A stretch of 64,000 nt of DNA from CAZTXD01 sp964617995 (GCA_964617995.1 CAZTXD010000003.1:6565-70564); one strand, 5' to 3'. Shown: positions 8,928 to 18,924, numbered from the stretch's first letter. The notes: generated from the letters alone by a model not told the origin. Program-made: numbers and translations.

Positions 8928-9647
8928 TCAGGCGCCCACGTCCCTCACGACCGTCTCCAGCGCCACCCTAACCATGTCGTCGAAGGTGGTCTGGCGCTCA
9001 TCCGAGGAGGTCTCGGTGCCGTGGAGGATGTGGTCGGAGACGGTGAGTATCGTCAGCGAACGCGCCCCCCGCTCGGCGGCGACACCGTAGAGGCCGGCCG
9101 CCTCCATCTCCACCGCCAGCACGCCCATGTCCCGCATGCGCTCGAACACACCCTCCTCGGGGTTGTAGAACAGGTCGGCAGAGTGGACGTTGCCCACCCG
9201 TATCGGGATGCCTCCCTCTTCGGCGGCCCCGGCGGCGGCCCTCAGCAACCCGAAGTCGGCGGTGGCGGCGAAGTCGTGGTCCCCGTAGCGGACCCTGTTC
9301 ACGCCCGAGTCGGTGCAAGCACCGATCGCCAGGATCACGTCGCGCAGCGCCAGGTCGGGTTGCAGCGCCCCACACGAGCCGACCCGGATCAGCCGCTCCA
9401 CCCCGTACTGGGTGACGAGCTCGGTGGCGTAGATCGACGCCGAGGGGATGCCCATCCCGGTTCCCATGGCCGAAACGGGAACACCCCGGTAGGTACCCGT
9501 GAAGCCGAGCATGTTTCGCACCGCCGTCACCTCCCGGACGTCGTCGAGGAACGTCTCGGCGATGTGGGTGGCTCGCAGGGGGTCACCGGGCAGCAGGATG
9601 GAGGGGGCGAAGTCGCCCTTCTCGGCCGAGATGTGGGGGGTGGCCAT
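8928..9647 (-). CDS. deoD: purine nucleoside phosphorylase, DeoD-type
   Basis: 239 residues, the normal size of hexameric bacterial PNP. Conserved blocks: [28 protein letters not shown] and the nucleoside-binding VEMEAAGLY; catalytic Asp in TVSDHI. It cleaves purine (deoxy)nucleosides with phosphate to free base and (deoxy)ribose-1-phosphate, a step in salvage. A GAGAGGA Shine-Dalgarno precedes the ATG at 9647. Confidence 0.95.
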   Translation of the reverse strand: MATPHISAEKGDFAPSILLPGDPLRATHIAETFLDDVREVTAVRNMLGFTGTYRGVPVSAMGTGMGIPSASIYATELVTQYGVERLIRVGSCGALQPDLALRDVILAIGACTDSGVNRVRYGDHDFAATADFGLLRAAAGAAEEGGIPIRVGNVHSADLFYNPEEGVFERMRDMGVLAVEMEAAGLYGVAAERGARSLTILTVSDHILHGTETSSDERQTTFDDMVRVALETVVRDVGA

Positions 9648-9687
9648 GTCGAGTCCTCTCAGGTCACGTGCGGGCGCCAGTATCGCA

Positions 9688-11205
9688 TCAGCCCTGCAGA
9701 GGACCCAGGCCGGCCAGAGCCCGCACCGCGTCGATCGTGTCGGCTTCGGTGGGGTCCTTGTCGGGCCGGTACCCCCTCACCCGGGCGAACCGCAGGGCCA
9801 CCCCGCCCGGGTAGCGGGTCGACACCTGCACCCCGTCGAGGCCGATCTCCACGACGAGCTCGGGTTTCACATAGACGGTCGAGCGGGAGCGGCGCACCTC
9901 GATCTCCTGGAGTCGCTCCGTCTGCCAGGTCAACAGCTCATCGGTGAGGCCCTTGAAGGTCTTGCCCACCATCACCCAGTCGTCGCCCTCACGCGCCCCC
10001 AGATGGAGATTCGACAGCCAACCCTGACGACGGCCGTGGCCCCATTCGGCAGCCAGGACCACCAGGTCGAGGGTGTGCACCGGCTTGACCTTGATCCAGG
10101 ACCCGCCCCGGCGGCCCGCCTCGTAGACGGAATCGAGAGCCTTGACCACCACGCCCTCGTGGGCGTCGGCCAGAGCCGCCTCCAGCACCCCATCGGCGTC
10201 CTCGGGTGTGGCGGCCACTCCATGGGGCACCACATGGTCGCCTGCTATCTGCTCGAGGACCCGGCGCCGCTCCGCGAGCGGCCGGTCGATCAGGTCGTCG
10301 CCGTCGGCGTGGAGCACGTCGAAGAAAAACGGACGGATTCCCCGATCGTCCATGTCGTCGGTGGTGAAACGGCCTGCGGTCTCCTGGAAGCGAGCCGGTC
10401 GTCCCTCGGGATCCACGAAGAGGGCCTCCCCGTCGAGCACCGCAGTACCACAGTCGAAAGCCCTGACGACGTCGACCAGCTCGCCGAGCCGGTCGGTTAC
10501 AGGGTTGAGGTTGCGGGTATAGACCTCCACCCTCTCCTCCTCCCGATGGACCTGGATGCGGATGCCGTCGAGCTTCCACTCCACTGCGGCCGGGCCGGTT
10601 CGGTCCAGGGCGTCCGCCACCGTCTCGGCGCTTTGGGCCAGCATCGGCTTCACCGGTCGGAAGAGCGTCAGTCCCACCGCCTCCAGTGCTTCCCGACCAC
10701 CGTCGATGGCGAGAGGCGCCACCTCCCAGATCCGCCCGTTGAGCATCGTGGCGCGTCGGACGGCCTGAGCGGCGACGGCGGCTGCCTCCGCCACCGCCTC
10801 GACCATGATTCCCTCGAGGGCGCCCTGGCGGATCTCGCCGGTCATGAGCCCGTGGAGGAAGCTCTGCTCGTCGGAGCCGGCCCGGGCCAGCAGGCCCTCG
10901 ACCAGCTGGCGGCGCTTGGCGTTGGAGCCGGCCCCCCCGAGCGTGATCAGCTCGTCGAAGACATCCATCACGTCGCCGACCTCGAGGGACGGGGTCCTGG
11001 CCGGGACCGGGGGGCTGCCGATCGTCGCCCAACCGACACCGAGGGCTCCCTGGGGTATCACACCGGACAGGAAGGCAACTGCCGGAGCCACCGATCCGGG
11101 GTCGAGACCGCTCAGATAGCCGGAGAGCAGCTCGACTTTCCTGCGCCGGGAACGCGTTGCCGCCACCTGCCTCGAGATCTCCACGAGAGTGGCCAGATCG
11201 CTCAC
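9688..11205 (-). CDS. ligB: ATP-dependent DNA ligase, LigB/archaeal type
   Basis: 505 residues. The N-terminal all-helical DNA-binding domain (1-190) is followed by the nucleotidyltransferase core with the adenylated Lys211 in [10 protein letters not shown], and a C-terminal OB fold (about 390-500). This matches archaeal/actinobacterial LigB-type ligases that seal nicks using ATP, a repair accessory to NAD-dependent LigA. GTG start at 11205, with CATACT 6 nt upstream, so probably leaderless. The start region is shared with the divergent thioesterase. Confidence 0.93.
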   Translation of the reverse strand: MSDLATLVEISRQVAATRSRRRKVELLSGYLSGLDPGSVAPAVAFLSGVIPQGALGVGWATIGSPPVPARTPSLEVGDVMDVFDELITLGGAGSNAKRRQLVEGLLARAGSDEQSFLHGLMTGEIRQGALEGIMVEAVAEAAAVAAQAVRRATMLNGRIWEVAPLAIDGGREALEAVGLTLFRPVKPMLAQSAETVADALDRTGPAAVEWKLDGIRIQVHREEERVEVYTRNLNPVTDRLGELVDVVRAFDCGTAVLDGEALFVDPEGRPARFQETAGRFTTDDMDDRGIRPFFFDVLHADGDDLIDRPLAERRRVLEQIAGDHVVPHGVAATPEDADGVLEAALADAHEGVVVKALDSVYEAGRRGGSWIKVKPVHTLDLVVLAAEWGHGRRQGWLSNLHLGAREGDDWVMVGKTFKGLTDELLTWQTERLQEIEVRRSRSTVYVKPELVVEIGLDGVQVSTRYPGGVALRFARVRGYRPDKDPTEADTIDAVRALAGLGPLQG

Positions 11206-11234
11206 GCGCCCAGTATGTCAGGCTCCCGGCTTGG

Positions 11235-11240
11235 TATCGT
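11235..11240 (+). promoter_or_regulatory. -10-like box for leaderless thioesterase mRNA
   Basis: TATCGT lies 7 nt before the ATG at 11248 and no Shine-Dalgarno separates them. On the opposite strand CATACT (11212-11217) sits 6 nt before the ligase GTG, so the two genes appear to share a compact divergent, leaderless promoter region. Confidence 0.45.
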
Positions 11241-11247
11241 CCTGCCG

Positions 11248-11712
11248 ATGCCCGCCCCCTTCCCGCCAGATCCGGAGAGCCTCCGGAAATGGTTCGAGGC
11301 CGAGGGAGCCGAGCGCCTTCCCGGTCTGCTGGGAGTGGAGATCGTCGAGCTGGAGGAAAGAAGGTGCCGTCTCCGCTGTCATGTCACCCCCCGTCATCTG
11401 GCTCCCAACGGGTATCTCCACGCGGCGGCGGTGATCGCCCTCGCCGACACGGCAGCCGGGTATGGATGTGTCGCCTCGCTGCCTCCGGGAGCGAACGGCT
11501 TCACCACCATCGAGTTGAAGTCGAACCACCTCGGCACCCTCCTCGAGGGAGGCATGACGGCAGAGGCGACGTTGCTCCACGGCGGTCGCACGACCCAGGT
11601 GTGGGATGCGGTCGTTCAGGCCGAGGAGTCGGGTCGCCGGCTCGCCGTATTCCGGTGTACCCAGCTCATCGTCTACGCGGAGCCGGGGGTCACCCGCCCA
11701 GGGCCCGGCTGA
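11248..11712 (+). CDS. PaaI-type hotdog-fold thioesterase
   Basis: 154 residues. The hotdog signature is clear: GYLHAAAVIALADTAAGYG followed by a core strand segment with TTIELKSNHL. It would hydrolyse acyl-CoA or phenylacetyl-CoA-type thioesters. I prefer the ATG at 11248 over 11215, because the latter lies before the predicted transcript start. Its 3' end overlaps the end of the convergent SLH-protease gene by 23 bp. Confidence 0.85.
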   Translation: MPAPFPPDPESLRKWFEAEGAERLPGLLGVEIVELEERRCRLRCHVTPRHLAPNGYLHAAAVIALADTAAGYGCVASLPPGANGFTTIELKSNHLGTLLEGGMTAEATLLHGGRTTQVWDAVVQAEESGRRLAVFRCTQLIVYAEPGVTRPGPG

Positions 11713-13475
11713 GGAAGGCCGCCATCGCTCCCCGGGTCACCGGATCGCCGGGGCAGAAACGGTCGTTGGCGGGGGGATTGCATCCCCGCGTCACCCCCGT
11801 CGCCGNNNNNNNNNNNNNNNNNNNNNNNNNNNNNNNNNNNNNNNNNNNNNNNNNNNNNNNNNNNNNNNNNNNNNNNNNNNNNNNNNNNNNNNNNNNNNNN
11901 NNNNNGCCACTCGATGTCGGCCTCGAACGTGCTCCCGTCGTCGTCACGGAAATCGGTCGTCGGCCCCGTCGCCGGCAGGTCGGGGAGGGCCCGATGCAGG
12001 AACGCCGCCATCTGGCCGCGGGTCACCACCACGTCCGGGCAGAAACGGTCGTTGGCGGGGGGATTGCATCCCCGCGTCACCCCCGTCGCCGCCAGCCACT
12101 CGATGTCGGCCTCGAACGTGCTCCCGTCGTCGTCACGGAAATCGGTCGTGGGCCCCGTCGCCGGCAGGTCGGGGAGGGCCCGATGGATGAAGGCCGCCAT
12201 CTGACCCCGGGTGACGGGGTCGTTGGGACAGAAGAGCGAGTTGGCCGGGGGGTTGCAACCGCGGGTTATGCCTGCCGCCGCCAGCCACTCGATCTCGGTC
12301 TCGAAGGTATGGCCCGAGGTATCGGTGAAGGATCCGCCCCCCGAGCCGGCACCGACAGAGACCGTATAGGCCCCGTTGGAGGCGCTCGCCACCGAGACCG
12401 ACCGACCGGCTACCGTCTTGGAGCTGCCGGGCCTGATGACGTGTGCGGGGGTAGAGCCGGCCTGGAAGGGCACTTTCCCCAGCGGAGTGATGATCCGGAA
12501 GCCCATCTGGAAGTCCGGGTCGAACAGGCAGTAGTAGGGGTCGACCTCCGGGCACGGAGTCACCTCATAGACCTCGACCCCCTGCCACGAGGTGGGTATG
12601 GGGTCGTAGGTGGAACTGGTCCGGGCACCCAGGGTGTAGTAGCGGGAACCTGCGGGAATCACCGCCATCTGCAGTCCCGAGCCGGGTGAAGGGTTGAGGG
12701 TGAAGCTGGCGCTGCTGCTTCCCAGCACTCTCACCTGGTTGGTGGCGATCCACCCGGCCGCGTAGCGATTGATGACGGCCGCGTCGTAGGGCTGGGGGTG
12801 GGTGCCGCCGTGTGTTCCCAGGTTCCCCGACATGAGATCCATGGCGTTGTCGTAGTCGCTGCCACTCACCCCGGTGGTCGAGTGGGGCCAGGTGACGGTG
12901 TGGCCCATCTCGTGAGCCGCCACCATGGAGAAGGCGAAGGGATAACCCACGAACGCCCACCGTCCGTTGTCCGGGAACGAGGGCCCGTTGTTGCCGGGAG
13001 TTGCCAGACCCCCCGACCACGGGCCGGCGAAGAGGACACCGTTGGCGTTGCCGCTGGCGTTGGCGGCGGCGGTGTCGTAGCACTTCTGCTCGCCTCCCGT
13101 TGCGGCCGACTTGGCCACGAAGTCCAGCTGGTAGGCGCCTCCCGAATGAGCGGTGAAATACGTCACGACCTCGCTGTCCAGTTGTGCCACGATCGTGTTC
13201 ACCGACACATCCAGGTCGCAGGTCCACACGTCGATGACGTCCTTGCCCAGGCTGTGCGCTCGCAGAAAGTCGATGCCGGGCAGCAGCCCCAGGGGGTCGT
13301 CCGCCTGCAGGGACAGGCCCTCGAGAGCGGATGGGTCGGGAGGCAGATACCCTCGCTCCCAGGCCTCTTCCCAGTCGATTGCCGGCGCTGGGCTCTGGGT
13401 CTGTCCCGCCGCCGGGATGAGTGGCACAACCAGCAGCACGGCCGCCAGCGACAGTCTCAGCGCGTATTGCTTCAC
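11690..13475 (-). CDS. secreted zinc metalloprotease with C-terminal SLH-like repeats (gap in gene)
   Basis: GTG start at 13475 with a GGAGGAG Shine-Dalgarno; the palindrome CCTACGTGGTAGG (13489-13501) lies just upstream. A signal peptide is followed by a protease domain with a metzincin-like HEMGHTVTWPH (ligands His188, His192, His198, catalytic Glu189) and a possible Met-turn (DLMSG). After a beta-rich segment come SLH-like repeats of 63 residues (FRDDDGSTFEADIEW...TRGCNPPAN...FCP). The 100-N gap falls inside the repeats and shifts the frame: the last part (ending ...SRALGG) reads in another frame. The break is an assembly artefact; the true repeat number is unknown. Confidence 0.82.
11806..11905. 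other. assembly gap (100 N)
   Basis: A run of exactly 100 N, the conventional length for a gap of unknown size. It sits within near-identical 189-bp repeats, which explains why assembly failed there. Sequence on both sides encodes the same SLH-like repeat. Confidence 0.99.
11906..12283 (-). repeat. tandem 189-bp SLH-coding repeat, two full units beside the gap
   Basis: Units start at 11906 and 12095 and are nearly identical in DNA; a third, diverged unit starts at 12284. Each encodes 63 residues of an SLH-like module. The near identity points to recent duplication or gene conversion, and at least one more unit is partly lost in the gap. Confidence 0.9.
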
Positions 13476-13616
13476 GCTCTCTCCTCCGCCTACGTGGTAG
13501 GCCAGCCCCTCCTGAGAGAACACCCGACCGCCACTCCGATCTAGAACCCGGCGAGTCTATCGCCGCGGTCCGGTCTCGGGGTGGGTCTTCCGACCCGTTG
13601 CAGCCATACTGCGGCC

Positions 13617-14117
13617 ATGGGTGCGGATATATATGACTTCATCCTCGGACTGAGGGCAATTCGCTCGTTCCGCGACGAAGAGCTGGCCGACGACGATCTG
13701 GCGGCGATCCTGGAGGCAGCCCGCTGGACCGGCAGCTCCAAGAATCGCCAGAGCTGGTCCTTCGTGGTGGTGACCGGCGACGATGAGCTGGGCGCTCTGG
13801 CCGCCTGCGGCGACTTCACCGACCCCGTACGCGACTCGGCCGCCACCATCGTGATCGTCCAGGAACCCGAGGGCTACGAGTTCGACTCGGGCCGCGCCGC
13901 CCAGAACATCATGCTCGCCGCCAAGGCGCTCGGGGTAGCGTCGTGTCCCATAACCCTCCATCGTGACGGCGATGCCCGAGCCCTCCTCGGCGTTCCCGCC
14001 GATCGACGGACGCGCTACGCCGTCGCTCTCGGCTACCCGACCGACGACGCCTCCCCGCGCCGGTTCGGCGGGCGGAGGCCCCTCGAGTCCCTGGTGCACC
14101 GGGGACGATACGGATGA
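13617..14117 (+). CDS. nitroreductase-family flavoprotein
   Basis: 166 residues. Nitroreductase signatures: LRAIRSFRDEEL at the N-terminus (FMN phosphate contact), AARWTGSSKNRQSW, and the C-terminal YAVALGYP. It probably reduces nitro or related compounds with an FMN cofactor and NAD(P)H or F420. It is short for the family, which is usual for small actinobacterial members. CATACT lies 6 nt before the ATG. Its stop overlaps the next gene (ATGA). Confidence 0.87.
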   Translation: MGADIYDFILGLRAIRSFRDEELADDDLAAILEAARWTGSSKNRQSWSFVVVTGDDELGALAACGDFTDPVRDSAATIVIVQEPEGYEFDSGRAAQNIMLAAKALGVASCPITLHRDGDARALLGVPADRRTRYAVALGYPTDDASPRRFGGRRPLESLVHRGRYG

Positions 14118-14560
14118 CCCCACCGTCACCTCTCACCTGGCAGGAGGTGGCCGACGCCGCGGAGACGATCTCATGGATCACCTATGTCGCCACCGTCGGC
14201 AAGGACGGCCGCCCGCACGTCGCCGTGGTCGCCCCCGGGCTGGCCGAGGAAGGGCGGGTGTGGTTCGCCACCCGCCGCCACACCCAGAAGCATCGCAACC
14301 TCGTCGGCAACGGGGAGGTGTCGTTCCACTGGCCGGTGACGACCGGTGCCGGTCCCGGTGAGCTGTTCGGTCGGGGAGTGGCACGGCTCCACGACAGCGA
14401 GGCCGCCCGACGCAGACACTGGAACCGGGTCGTCCCCTACGACATGAGCAACTTCTGGGGTTCACCCGACAACCCCGACCTGATCCTGGTAGAGGCGGTG
14501 ATGACCAGGGTCTCGCTGACGGGGCCCGAGTTCGTCCGCCGGGTATGGACGCTCGGGTGA
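14114..14560 (+). CDS. pyridoxamine-5'-phosphate oxidase-like flavin/F420-binding protein
   Basis: 148 residues with the split-barrel pattern: ITYVATVGKDGRPHVAVV, a basic loop TRRHTQKHRNL and a C-terminal RVSLTG strand. Members of this superfamily bind FMN, F420 or heme; the cofactor here cannot be decided. It overlaps the nitroreductase gene by 4 nt, so the two are co-translated and may act on a common redox substrate. Confidence 0.8.
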   Translation: MTPPSPLTWQEVADAAETISWITYVATVGKDGRPHVAVVAPGLAEEGRVWFATRRHTQKHRNLVGNGEVSFHWPVTTGAGPGELFGRGVARLHDSEAARRRHWNRVVPYDMSNFWGSPDNPDLILVEAVMTRVSLTGPEFVRRVWTLG

Positions 14561-14576
14561 CCGACACCGGGAGGGC

Positions 14577-14607
14577 TTGACTTCAAGTCGACTTGAGGTC
14601 GTAATCT
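14577..14607 (+). promoter_or_regulatory. SoxR/MerR-type promoter with palindromic operator
   Basis: TTGACT (14577-14582) and TAATCT (14602-14607) are separated by 19 bp, the over-long spacer that defines MerR-family promoters. Inside the spacer, CTTCAAGTCGACTTGAGG (14581-14598) is an 18-bp palindrome with one mismatched pair and closely resembles the SoxR box (CCTCAAG...CTTGAGG). The predicted transcript starts a few bases before the ATG at 14617. No MerR-family gene is in the window. Confidence 0.75.
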
Positions 14608-14616
14608 CTCGTCGTC

Positions 14617-15594
14617 ATGTCGGAAACAGCTCGAAACATGTCCCATCAGGCGAGTACCGTTCCCCGGATGCTCGACCCTCTCGTACAAGCACGCGGGCTG
14701 ACCAAACGGTTCGGGGAGTTCGTGGCCGTGAACGGAGTCGACTTCCAGATCACGTCGGGTGAGGCCTTCGGCTTCCTCGGCCCCAACGGCGCCGGCAAGA
14801 CCTCGACGATGAAGATGATCACCACCGTCAGCCCCATCTCCGACGGCGAGATGACCGTGTTCGGCCTCGACCCCGCCACCGACGGTCCGTCCATCCGGAG
14901 CCGCCTCGGGGTCGTTCCCCAGGAGAACAACCTCGATGAGGAGCTCACCGTGGCCGAGAACCTGTACATCTACGGCCGCTACCACGACGTTCCCAAGGCG
15001 ACGATCCGGGCGCGCATCGACGAGTTGCTGTCGTTCGCGCAGCTCGAGGAGAAGCGCACCGCCAAGGTGGAGGCTCTGTCGGGCGGCATGAAGCGGCGGC
15101 TGATCATCGCCCGAGCGCTGATCAACAGCCCCGACCTGGTCATCCTCGACGAGCCCACCACCGGCCTCGACCCCCAGGCTCGCCACATCCTCTGGGACCG
15201 CCTCTATCGGCTCAAGCGGGAGGGCGCCACCCTCATCATCACGACCCATTACATGGACGAGGCCGAGCAGCTCTGCGACCGCCTGGTGGTGATGGATCAG
15301 GGCAACATCGTCGCCGAGGGGTCGCCCTCGGAGCTGATCTCCCGGTACTCCACCAGGGAGGTGGTGGAGTTGCGGTTCGCTCCCGGCGAGATCGACGGGG
15401 AGGTCGAGCGCCTCGACGGCCTGGCCAAGCGCATGGAAGCCCTCGCCGACCGGGTGCTGCTCTACACCGACGACGCCGACACTCTCATCGACGGCATCCA
15501 CGATCGGGACGTGCAGTTCGACCAGCGGCTCACCCGCCGCTCCACCCTCGAGGACGTTTTCTTGCATCTGACGGGACGAAGGCTGATCGACTGA
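14617..15594 (+). CDS. ABC exporter ATP-binding protein, DrrA/ABC-2 type
   Basis: 325 residues. Walker A GPNGAGKTS, signature LSGGMKRR, Walker B LVILDEPTTGLD and the switch His in TTHYMDEAEQ are all intact; a C-terminal DrrA-like domain follows. It would power the two permeases encoded directly downstream. The ATG at 14617 lies only 9 nt after the predicted -10, so translation is probably leaderless; in-frame ATGs at 14638 and 14668 are alternatives. The SoxR-like promoter suggests induction by redox-active or electrophilic compounds. Confidence 0.9.
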   Translation: MSETARNMSHQASTVPRMLDPLVQARGLTKRFGEFVAVNGVDFQITSGEAFGFLGPNGAGKTSTMKMITTVSPISDGEMTVFGLDPATDGPSIRSRLGVVPQENNLDEELTVAENLYIYGRYHDVPKATIRARIDELLSFAQLEEKRTAKVEALSGGMKRRLIIARALINSPDLVILDEPTTGLDPQARHILWDRLYRLKREGATLIITTHYMDEAEQLCDRLVVMDQGNIVAEGSPSELISRYSTREVVELRFAPGEIDGEVERLDGLAKRMEALADRVLLYTDDADTLIDGIHDRDVQFDQRLTRRSTLEDVFLHLTGRRLID

Positions 15595-16388
15595 TGGCTG
15601 CGGTCACCAACGCCCTCCACGTCCAGGAGTCCTTCTACATCGGCTACCGGCGGACGTGGAGAGGGCGAATCATCTCCACGTTCCTCAACCCGGTGCTGTT
15701 CCTGGCGGGGATGGGTTTCGCGCTGGGCAGCATGGTCGACCGGGGAGCGGGTGAGGCCGAGCTGCCGATCCCCTTCCTGACATTCGTCGCCACCGGCCTG
15801 CTGGCAGCCACGTCCATGCAGACGGGCTTCGGCGAGGGAGCCTGGCCGGTGATGGCCGGCATCAAGTGGCGCAAGACATTCGACGCCGTCCTCACCACTC
15901 CGGTGACCGTGGCCGACCTCATCAACGGCATGCTCGTGTGGGGGGCGATCCATCTCACCTTCACGATCGGGGTCTACGCCGCCGTGGCGGTGGTGGTGGG
16001 GGCCATCGAGCCGATCCCGGCTCTCGTCGCCCTCGTCCCGGCCGTGCTCGGCGGACTCGCCTTCCAGGCCACGGCTACCGCCATCACGTCACGAATCGAG
16101 GACGAGACCGGTCTCACCACCATGTTCCGCTTCGGGATCATCCCCATGTTCCTCTTCTCCGGCACGTTCTTCCCGATCTCCCAGCTCCCCGACTTCCTCG
16201 AGCCGGTCGCCATCGCCACGCCGCTGTTCCATGCCGTCGAGCTGGTGCGGAAGCTGGCGTTGCCCGAGGTGGGGGCACCGGTGGTGTCGTCGATCCCCCT
16301 GTGGGTCCACGTCGCCTATCTGCTGGCGATGACGGCGATTGCCTGGGTCCTGGCGATCCGTTTCCTGCGTGAGAGGCTCCAGAAGTGA
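15594..16388 (+). CDS. ABC-2 type permease
   Basis: 264 residues, about 6 membrane helices. The ABC-2 membrane family pattern is present, including MFLFSGTFFPISQLPDFLEP near the fifth helix. The ATG overlaps the ATPase stop (TGATG). It forms an exporter with its neighbours, resembling daunorubicin- or lipid-type efflux systems; substrate unknown. Confidence 0.88.
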   Translation: MAAVTNALHVQESFYIGYRRTWRGRIISTFLNPVLFLAGMGFALGSMVDRGAGEAELPIPFLTFVATGLLAATSMQTGFGEGAWPVMAGIKWRKTFDAVLTTPVTVADLINGMLVWGAIHLTFTIGVYAAVAVVVGAIEPIPALVALVPAVLGGLAFQATATAITSRIEDETGLTTMFRFGIIPMFLFSGTFFPISQLPDFLEPVAIATPLFHAVELVRKLALPEVGAPVVSSIPLWVHVAYLLAMTAIAWVLAIRFLRERLQK

Positions 16389-17185
16389 CCACCGTGACCA
16401 CGGCGCGACCGGCCGTCCGGCCCGGGTGGCGGGCCCACCGCCTGCTGGAACGCAACCTCCTCGTCTACCGCCGGCTCTGGAAGGTCATCTTCAGCGGCTT
16501 CTTCGAACCCGTCTTCTACCTCTTCTCGATCGGGATAGGGCTGGGGGCCCTCGTCGGCGAGGTCACCGGGCCCGGAGGGGCGTCGGTCTCCTACACCGAG
16601 TTCGTGGCGCCCGCCCTCCTGGCGGCATCGGCGATGAACGGGGCGGTGCTCGAGTCGACGATGAACGTGTTCTTCAAGCTCAAGTTCGGCAAGGTCTACG
16701 ACGGCATGGTCACCACACCCCTCCAGGCGATGGACATCGCCGTCGGTGAGATCACGTGGTGTCTCATCCGCGGCCTCATCTATGCCGCGGGGTTCGTGGT
16801 GGTGGCACTGATCATGGGTCTCACCACGGGCTGGCTGTGGCCGCTGGCGCTGGTGTCCGCCGTGGTGATCGGGTTCGCCTTCGCCGCCTGCGGGCTGGCC
16901 GCCACGACCTTCATGAAGAGCTGGCAGGACTTCGACCTGGTCCAGCTCGTGACTCTGCCCCTGTTCCTGTTCTCGGCGACGTTCTACCCGCTCGACGTCT
17001 ACCCCCCGTTCCTCCAGGCGGTCACCCGACTCTCCCCGCTCTACCACGGCGTCGAGTTGATACGGGGCTTCATGCTCGGGATCCTCGACTGGTCGATGGT
17101 CGGCCATGCTGCCTTCCTGTTGGCGATGGGCTCGATCGGCCTGGCCATAACCCGTCGCCGCCTGGAAAAGCTCCTCCTCACCTGA
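16385..17185 (+). CDS. ABC-2 type permease
   Basis: 266 residues, about 6 helices, a paralogue of the preceding permease (LPLFLFSATFYPLDVYPPFLQ matches the same loop). GTG start overlapping the previous stop by 4 nt. Having two different permeases suggests a heterodimeric membrane part. A palindromic element follows the stop codon immediately. Confidence 0.88.
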   Translation: MTTVTTARPAVRPGWRAHRLLERNLLVYRRLWKVIFSGFFEPVFYLFSIGIGLGALVGEVTGPGGASVSYTEFVAPALLAASAMNGAVLESTMNVFFKLKFGKVYDGMVTTPLQAMDIAVGEITWCLIRGLIYAAGFVVVALIMGLTTGWLWPLALVSAVVIGFAFAACGLAATTFMKSWQDFDLVQLVTLPLFLFSATFYPLDVYPPFLQAVTRLSPLYHGVELIRGFMLGILDWSMVGHAAFLLAMGSIGLAITRRRLEKLLLT

Positions 17186-17243
17186 CCCCGTTTTCGCGCA
17201 TCGAATGCGCGCTATGGCGCGCATTCGATGCGCGAAAACGGGG
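17186..17243. repeat. palindromic repeat, copy A
   Basis: A perfect 27-bp inverted repeat with a TATG loop, core GCGCATCGAATGCGCGC. It begins on the base after the ABC permease stop codon and ends 20 bases before the hutU start. Its arms run from CCCCGTTTTCG to CGAAAACGGGG. Related copies lie at 18925 and 58838, also just after stop codons. It may serve as a terminator or RNA stabiliser; no U-tract follows. Confidence 0.9.
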
Positions 17244-17250
17244 AGGGGCG

Positions 17251-17256
17251 TACCCT
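17251..17256 (+). promoter_or_regulatory. -10-like box for hutU
   Basis: TACCCT, 7 nt before the ATG at 17264, with no Shine-Dalgarno between. The same hexamer at a similar distance precedes the genes at 20247 and 50506. Transcription is probably leaderless. Confidence 0.5.
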
Positions 17257-17263
17257 CGGCGGC

Positions 17264-18919
17264 ATGATCGACCTCACGTTTCCACTCCGGGCACCCCGGG
17301 GCGCCGACCTCAACACGCCCGGGTGGCTGCAGGAAGCTGCCCTGCGTTGCCTTCTCAACAACCTCGACCCCGAGGTGGCCGAGGACCCCGAAGGGCTGGT
17401 CGTCTACGGCGGGCGGGGAAAGGCCGCCCGCTCGGTGGAGGCCCTCACGGCCATCGTCCGCACCCTCGAGCGCCTGCCCGGCGATCACACCATGCTCGTC
17501 CAGTCGGGCAAGCCGGTGGGAGTTTTCCGCACCCACGACATGGCCCCACGGGTGCTCATCGCCAATTCGCTGCTGGTTCCCCGCTGGGCCACCCTCGATC
17601 ACTTCTGGGAACTGGAGGAGGCCGGACTGATGATGTACGGCCAGATGACGGCCGGTTCTTGGATCTACATAGGTACCCAGGGGATCCTCCAGGGCACCTA
17701 CCAGACCTTCGCCGCCATCGCCGAGAAGAGTTTCGGCGGTTCGCTCGCCGGCACCCTCACCCTCACCGCCGGTCTGGGCGGCATGGGCGGCGCCCAGCCA
17801 CTGGCCGTGACCATGAACGGAGGGGCGGTCGTATGTGTGGAGGTTGATCCCGAGCGGATCAGCCGCCGTCTCGAGACCGGATACCTCGACGAGGAAGCCG
17901 ACGACATCGAAGACGCCATCGAGCGCGGTCTCGCGGCGCGAGCGGAGCGCAAGGCCTTGTCCATCGGTCTGGTGGGCAACGCCGCCGAGGTCTTCCCCGA
18001 GCTTCTGCGCCGCGGCATCGACTTCAACATCGTCACCGATCAGACCTCGGCCCACGATCCCCTCTTCGGGTATGTGCCCGTCGGCCACGACCCCCGTTCC
18101 GCCGCCGAGCTGCGAACCTCGGATCCCGACACCTACATCAAGGCGGCCCGTGAGTCGATGGCGACGCATTGCCAGGCGATGGTGGGCTTCAGCCGCGCCG
18201 GCAGCGAGGTGTTCGACTACGGCAACAACCTGAGGGGGGAAGCGCAGACGGCGGGCTTCGCCGATGCCTTCGCCTACCCGGGGTTCGTGCCCGCCTACAT
18301 CCGTGACCTCTTCTGCGAGGGGATGGGGCCGTTCCGGTGGGTGGCCCTGTCGGGGGATCCGGCCGACATCGACGCAACCGACCGAGCTCTCCTCGACCTC
18401 TTCGGCGACAACGAGCCCCTGCGACGCTGGCTCACGATGGCCGGCGACCGCGTTCGGTTCCAGGGGCTGCCCGCTCGAATCTGCTGGCTGGGATACAAGG
18501 AAAGGCATCTCGCCGGCCTCGCCTTCAACGAACTGGTGCGCTCCGGCGTGGTGTCGGCGCCCATCGTGATCGGCCGCGATCACCTCGACTCCGGCTCTGT
18601 GGCCTCGCCCTACCGGGAGACGGAAGCCATGGTCGACGGCTCCGACGCCGTGGCCGACTGGCCGATACTCAACGCTCTCCTCAACACAGCCTCGGGGGCA
18701 GCGTGGGTGGCGGTACACCACGGGGGAGGCGTGGGCATAGGCAACTCGATCCACGCCGGCGCCCAGGTGGTGGCCGACGGCACCGACCAGGCGGACCTGC
18801 GTCTGGAACTGGTGCTCACCAACGACCCCGGCACCGGTGTCATGCGCCACGCCGACGCCGGCTACGACATCGCCCGGCGCGTCGCCACCGAACGCGGTCT
18901 GGACATCCCCCTCCAATGA
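17264..18919 (+). CDS. hutU: urocanate hydratase
   Basis: 551 residues, the usual length. NAD-binding segment [12 protein letters not shown], catalytic Cys near residue 407 in LPARICWLG, and family blocks [20 protein letters not shown] and HHGGGVGIG. It hydrates urocanate to imidazolone propionate, the second step of histidine degradation. The earlier in-frame start at 17228 lies inside the palindrome and is unlikely. hutF follows, but hutH and hutI are not in the window. Confidence 0.96.
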   Translation: MIDLTFPLRAPRGADLNTPGWLQEAALRCLLNNLDPEVAEDPEGLVVYGGRGKAARSVEALTAIVRTLERLPGDHTMLVQSGKPVGVFRTHDMAPRVLIANSLLVPRWATLDHFWELEEAGLMMYGQMTAGSWIYIGTQGILQGTYQTFAAIAEKSFGGSLAGTLTLTAGLGGMGGAQPLAVTMNGGAVVCVEVDPERISRRLETGYLDEEADDIEDAIERGLAARAERKALSIGLVGNAAEVFPELLRRGIDFNIVTDQTSAHDPLFGYVPVGHDPRSAAELRTSDPDTYIKAARESMATHCQAMVGFSRAGSEVFDYGNNLRGEAQTAGFADAFAYPGFVPAYIRDLFCEGMGPFRWVALSGDPADIDATDRALLDLFGDNEPLRRWLTMAGDRVRFQGLPARICWLGYKERHLAGLAFNELVRSGVVSAPIVIGRDHLDSGSVASPYRETEAMVDGSDAVADWPILNALLNTASGAAWVAVHHGGGVGIGNSIHAGAQVVADGTDQADLRLELVLTNDPGTGVMRHADAGYDIARRVATERGLDIPLQ

Positions 18920-18924
18920 CCCTC

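Noticed and set aside
11906..12300. CRISPR-like array
   Set aside because: The repeats are in-frame, contiguous 189-bp coding units of an SLH domain and have no spacers.
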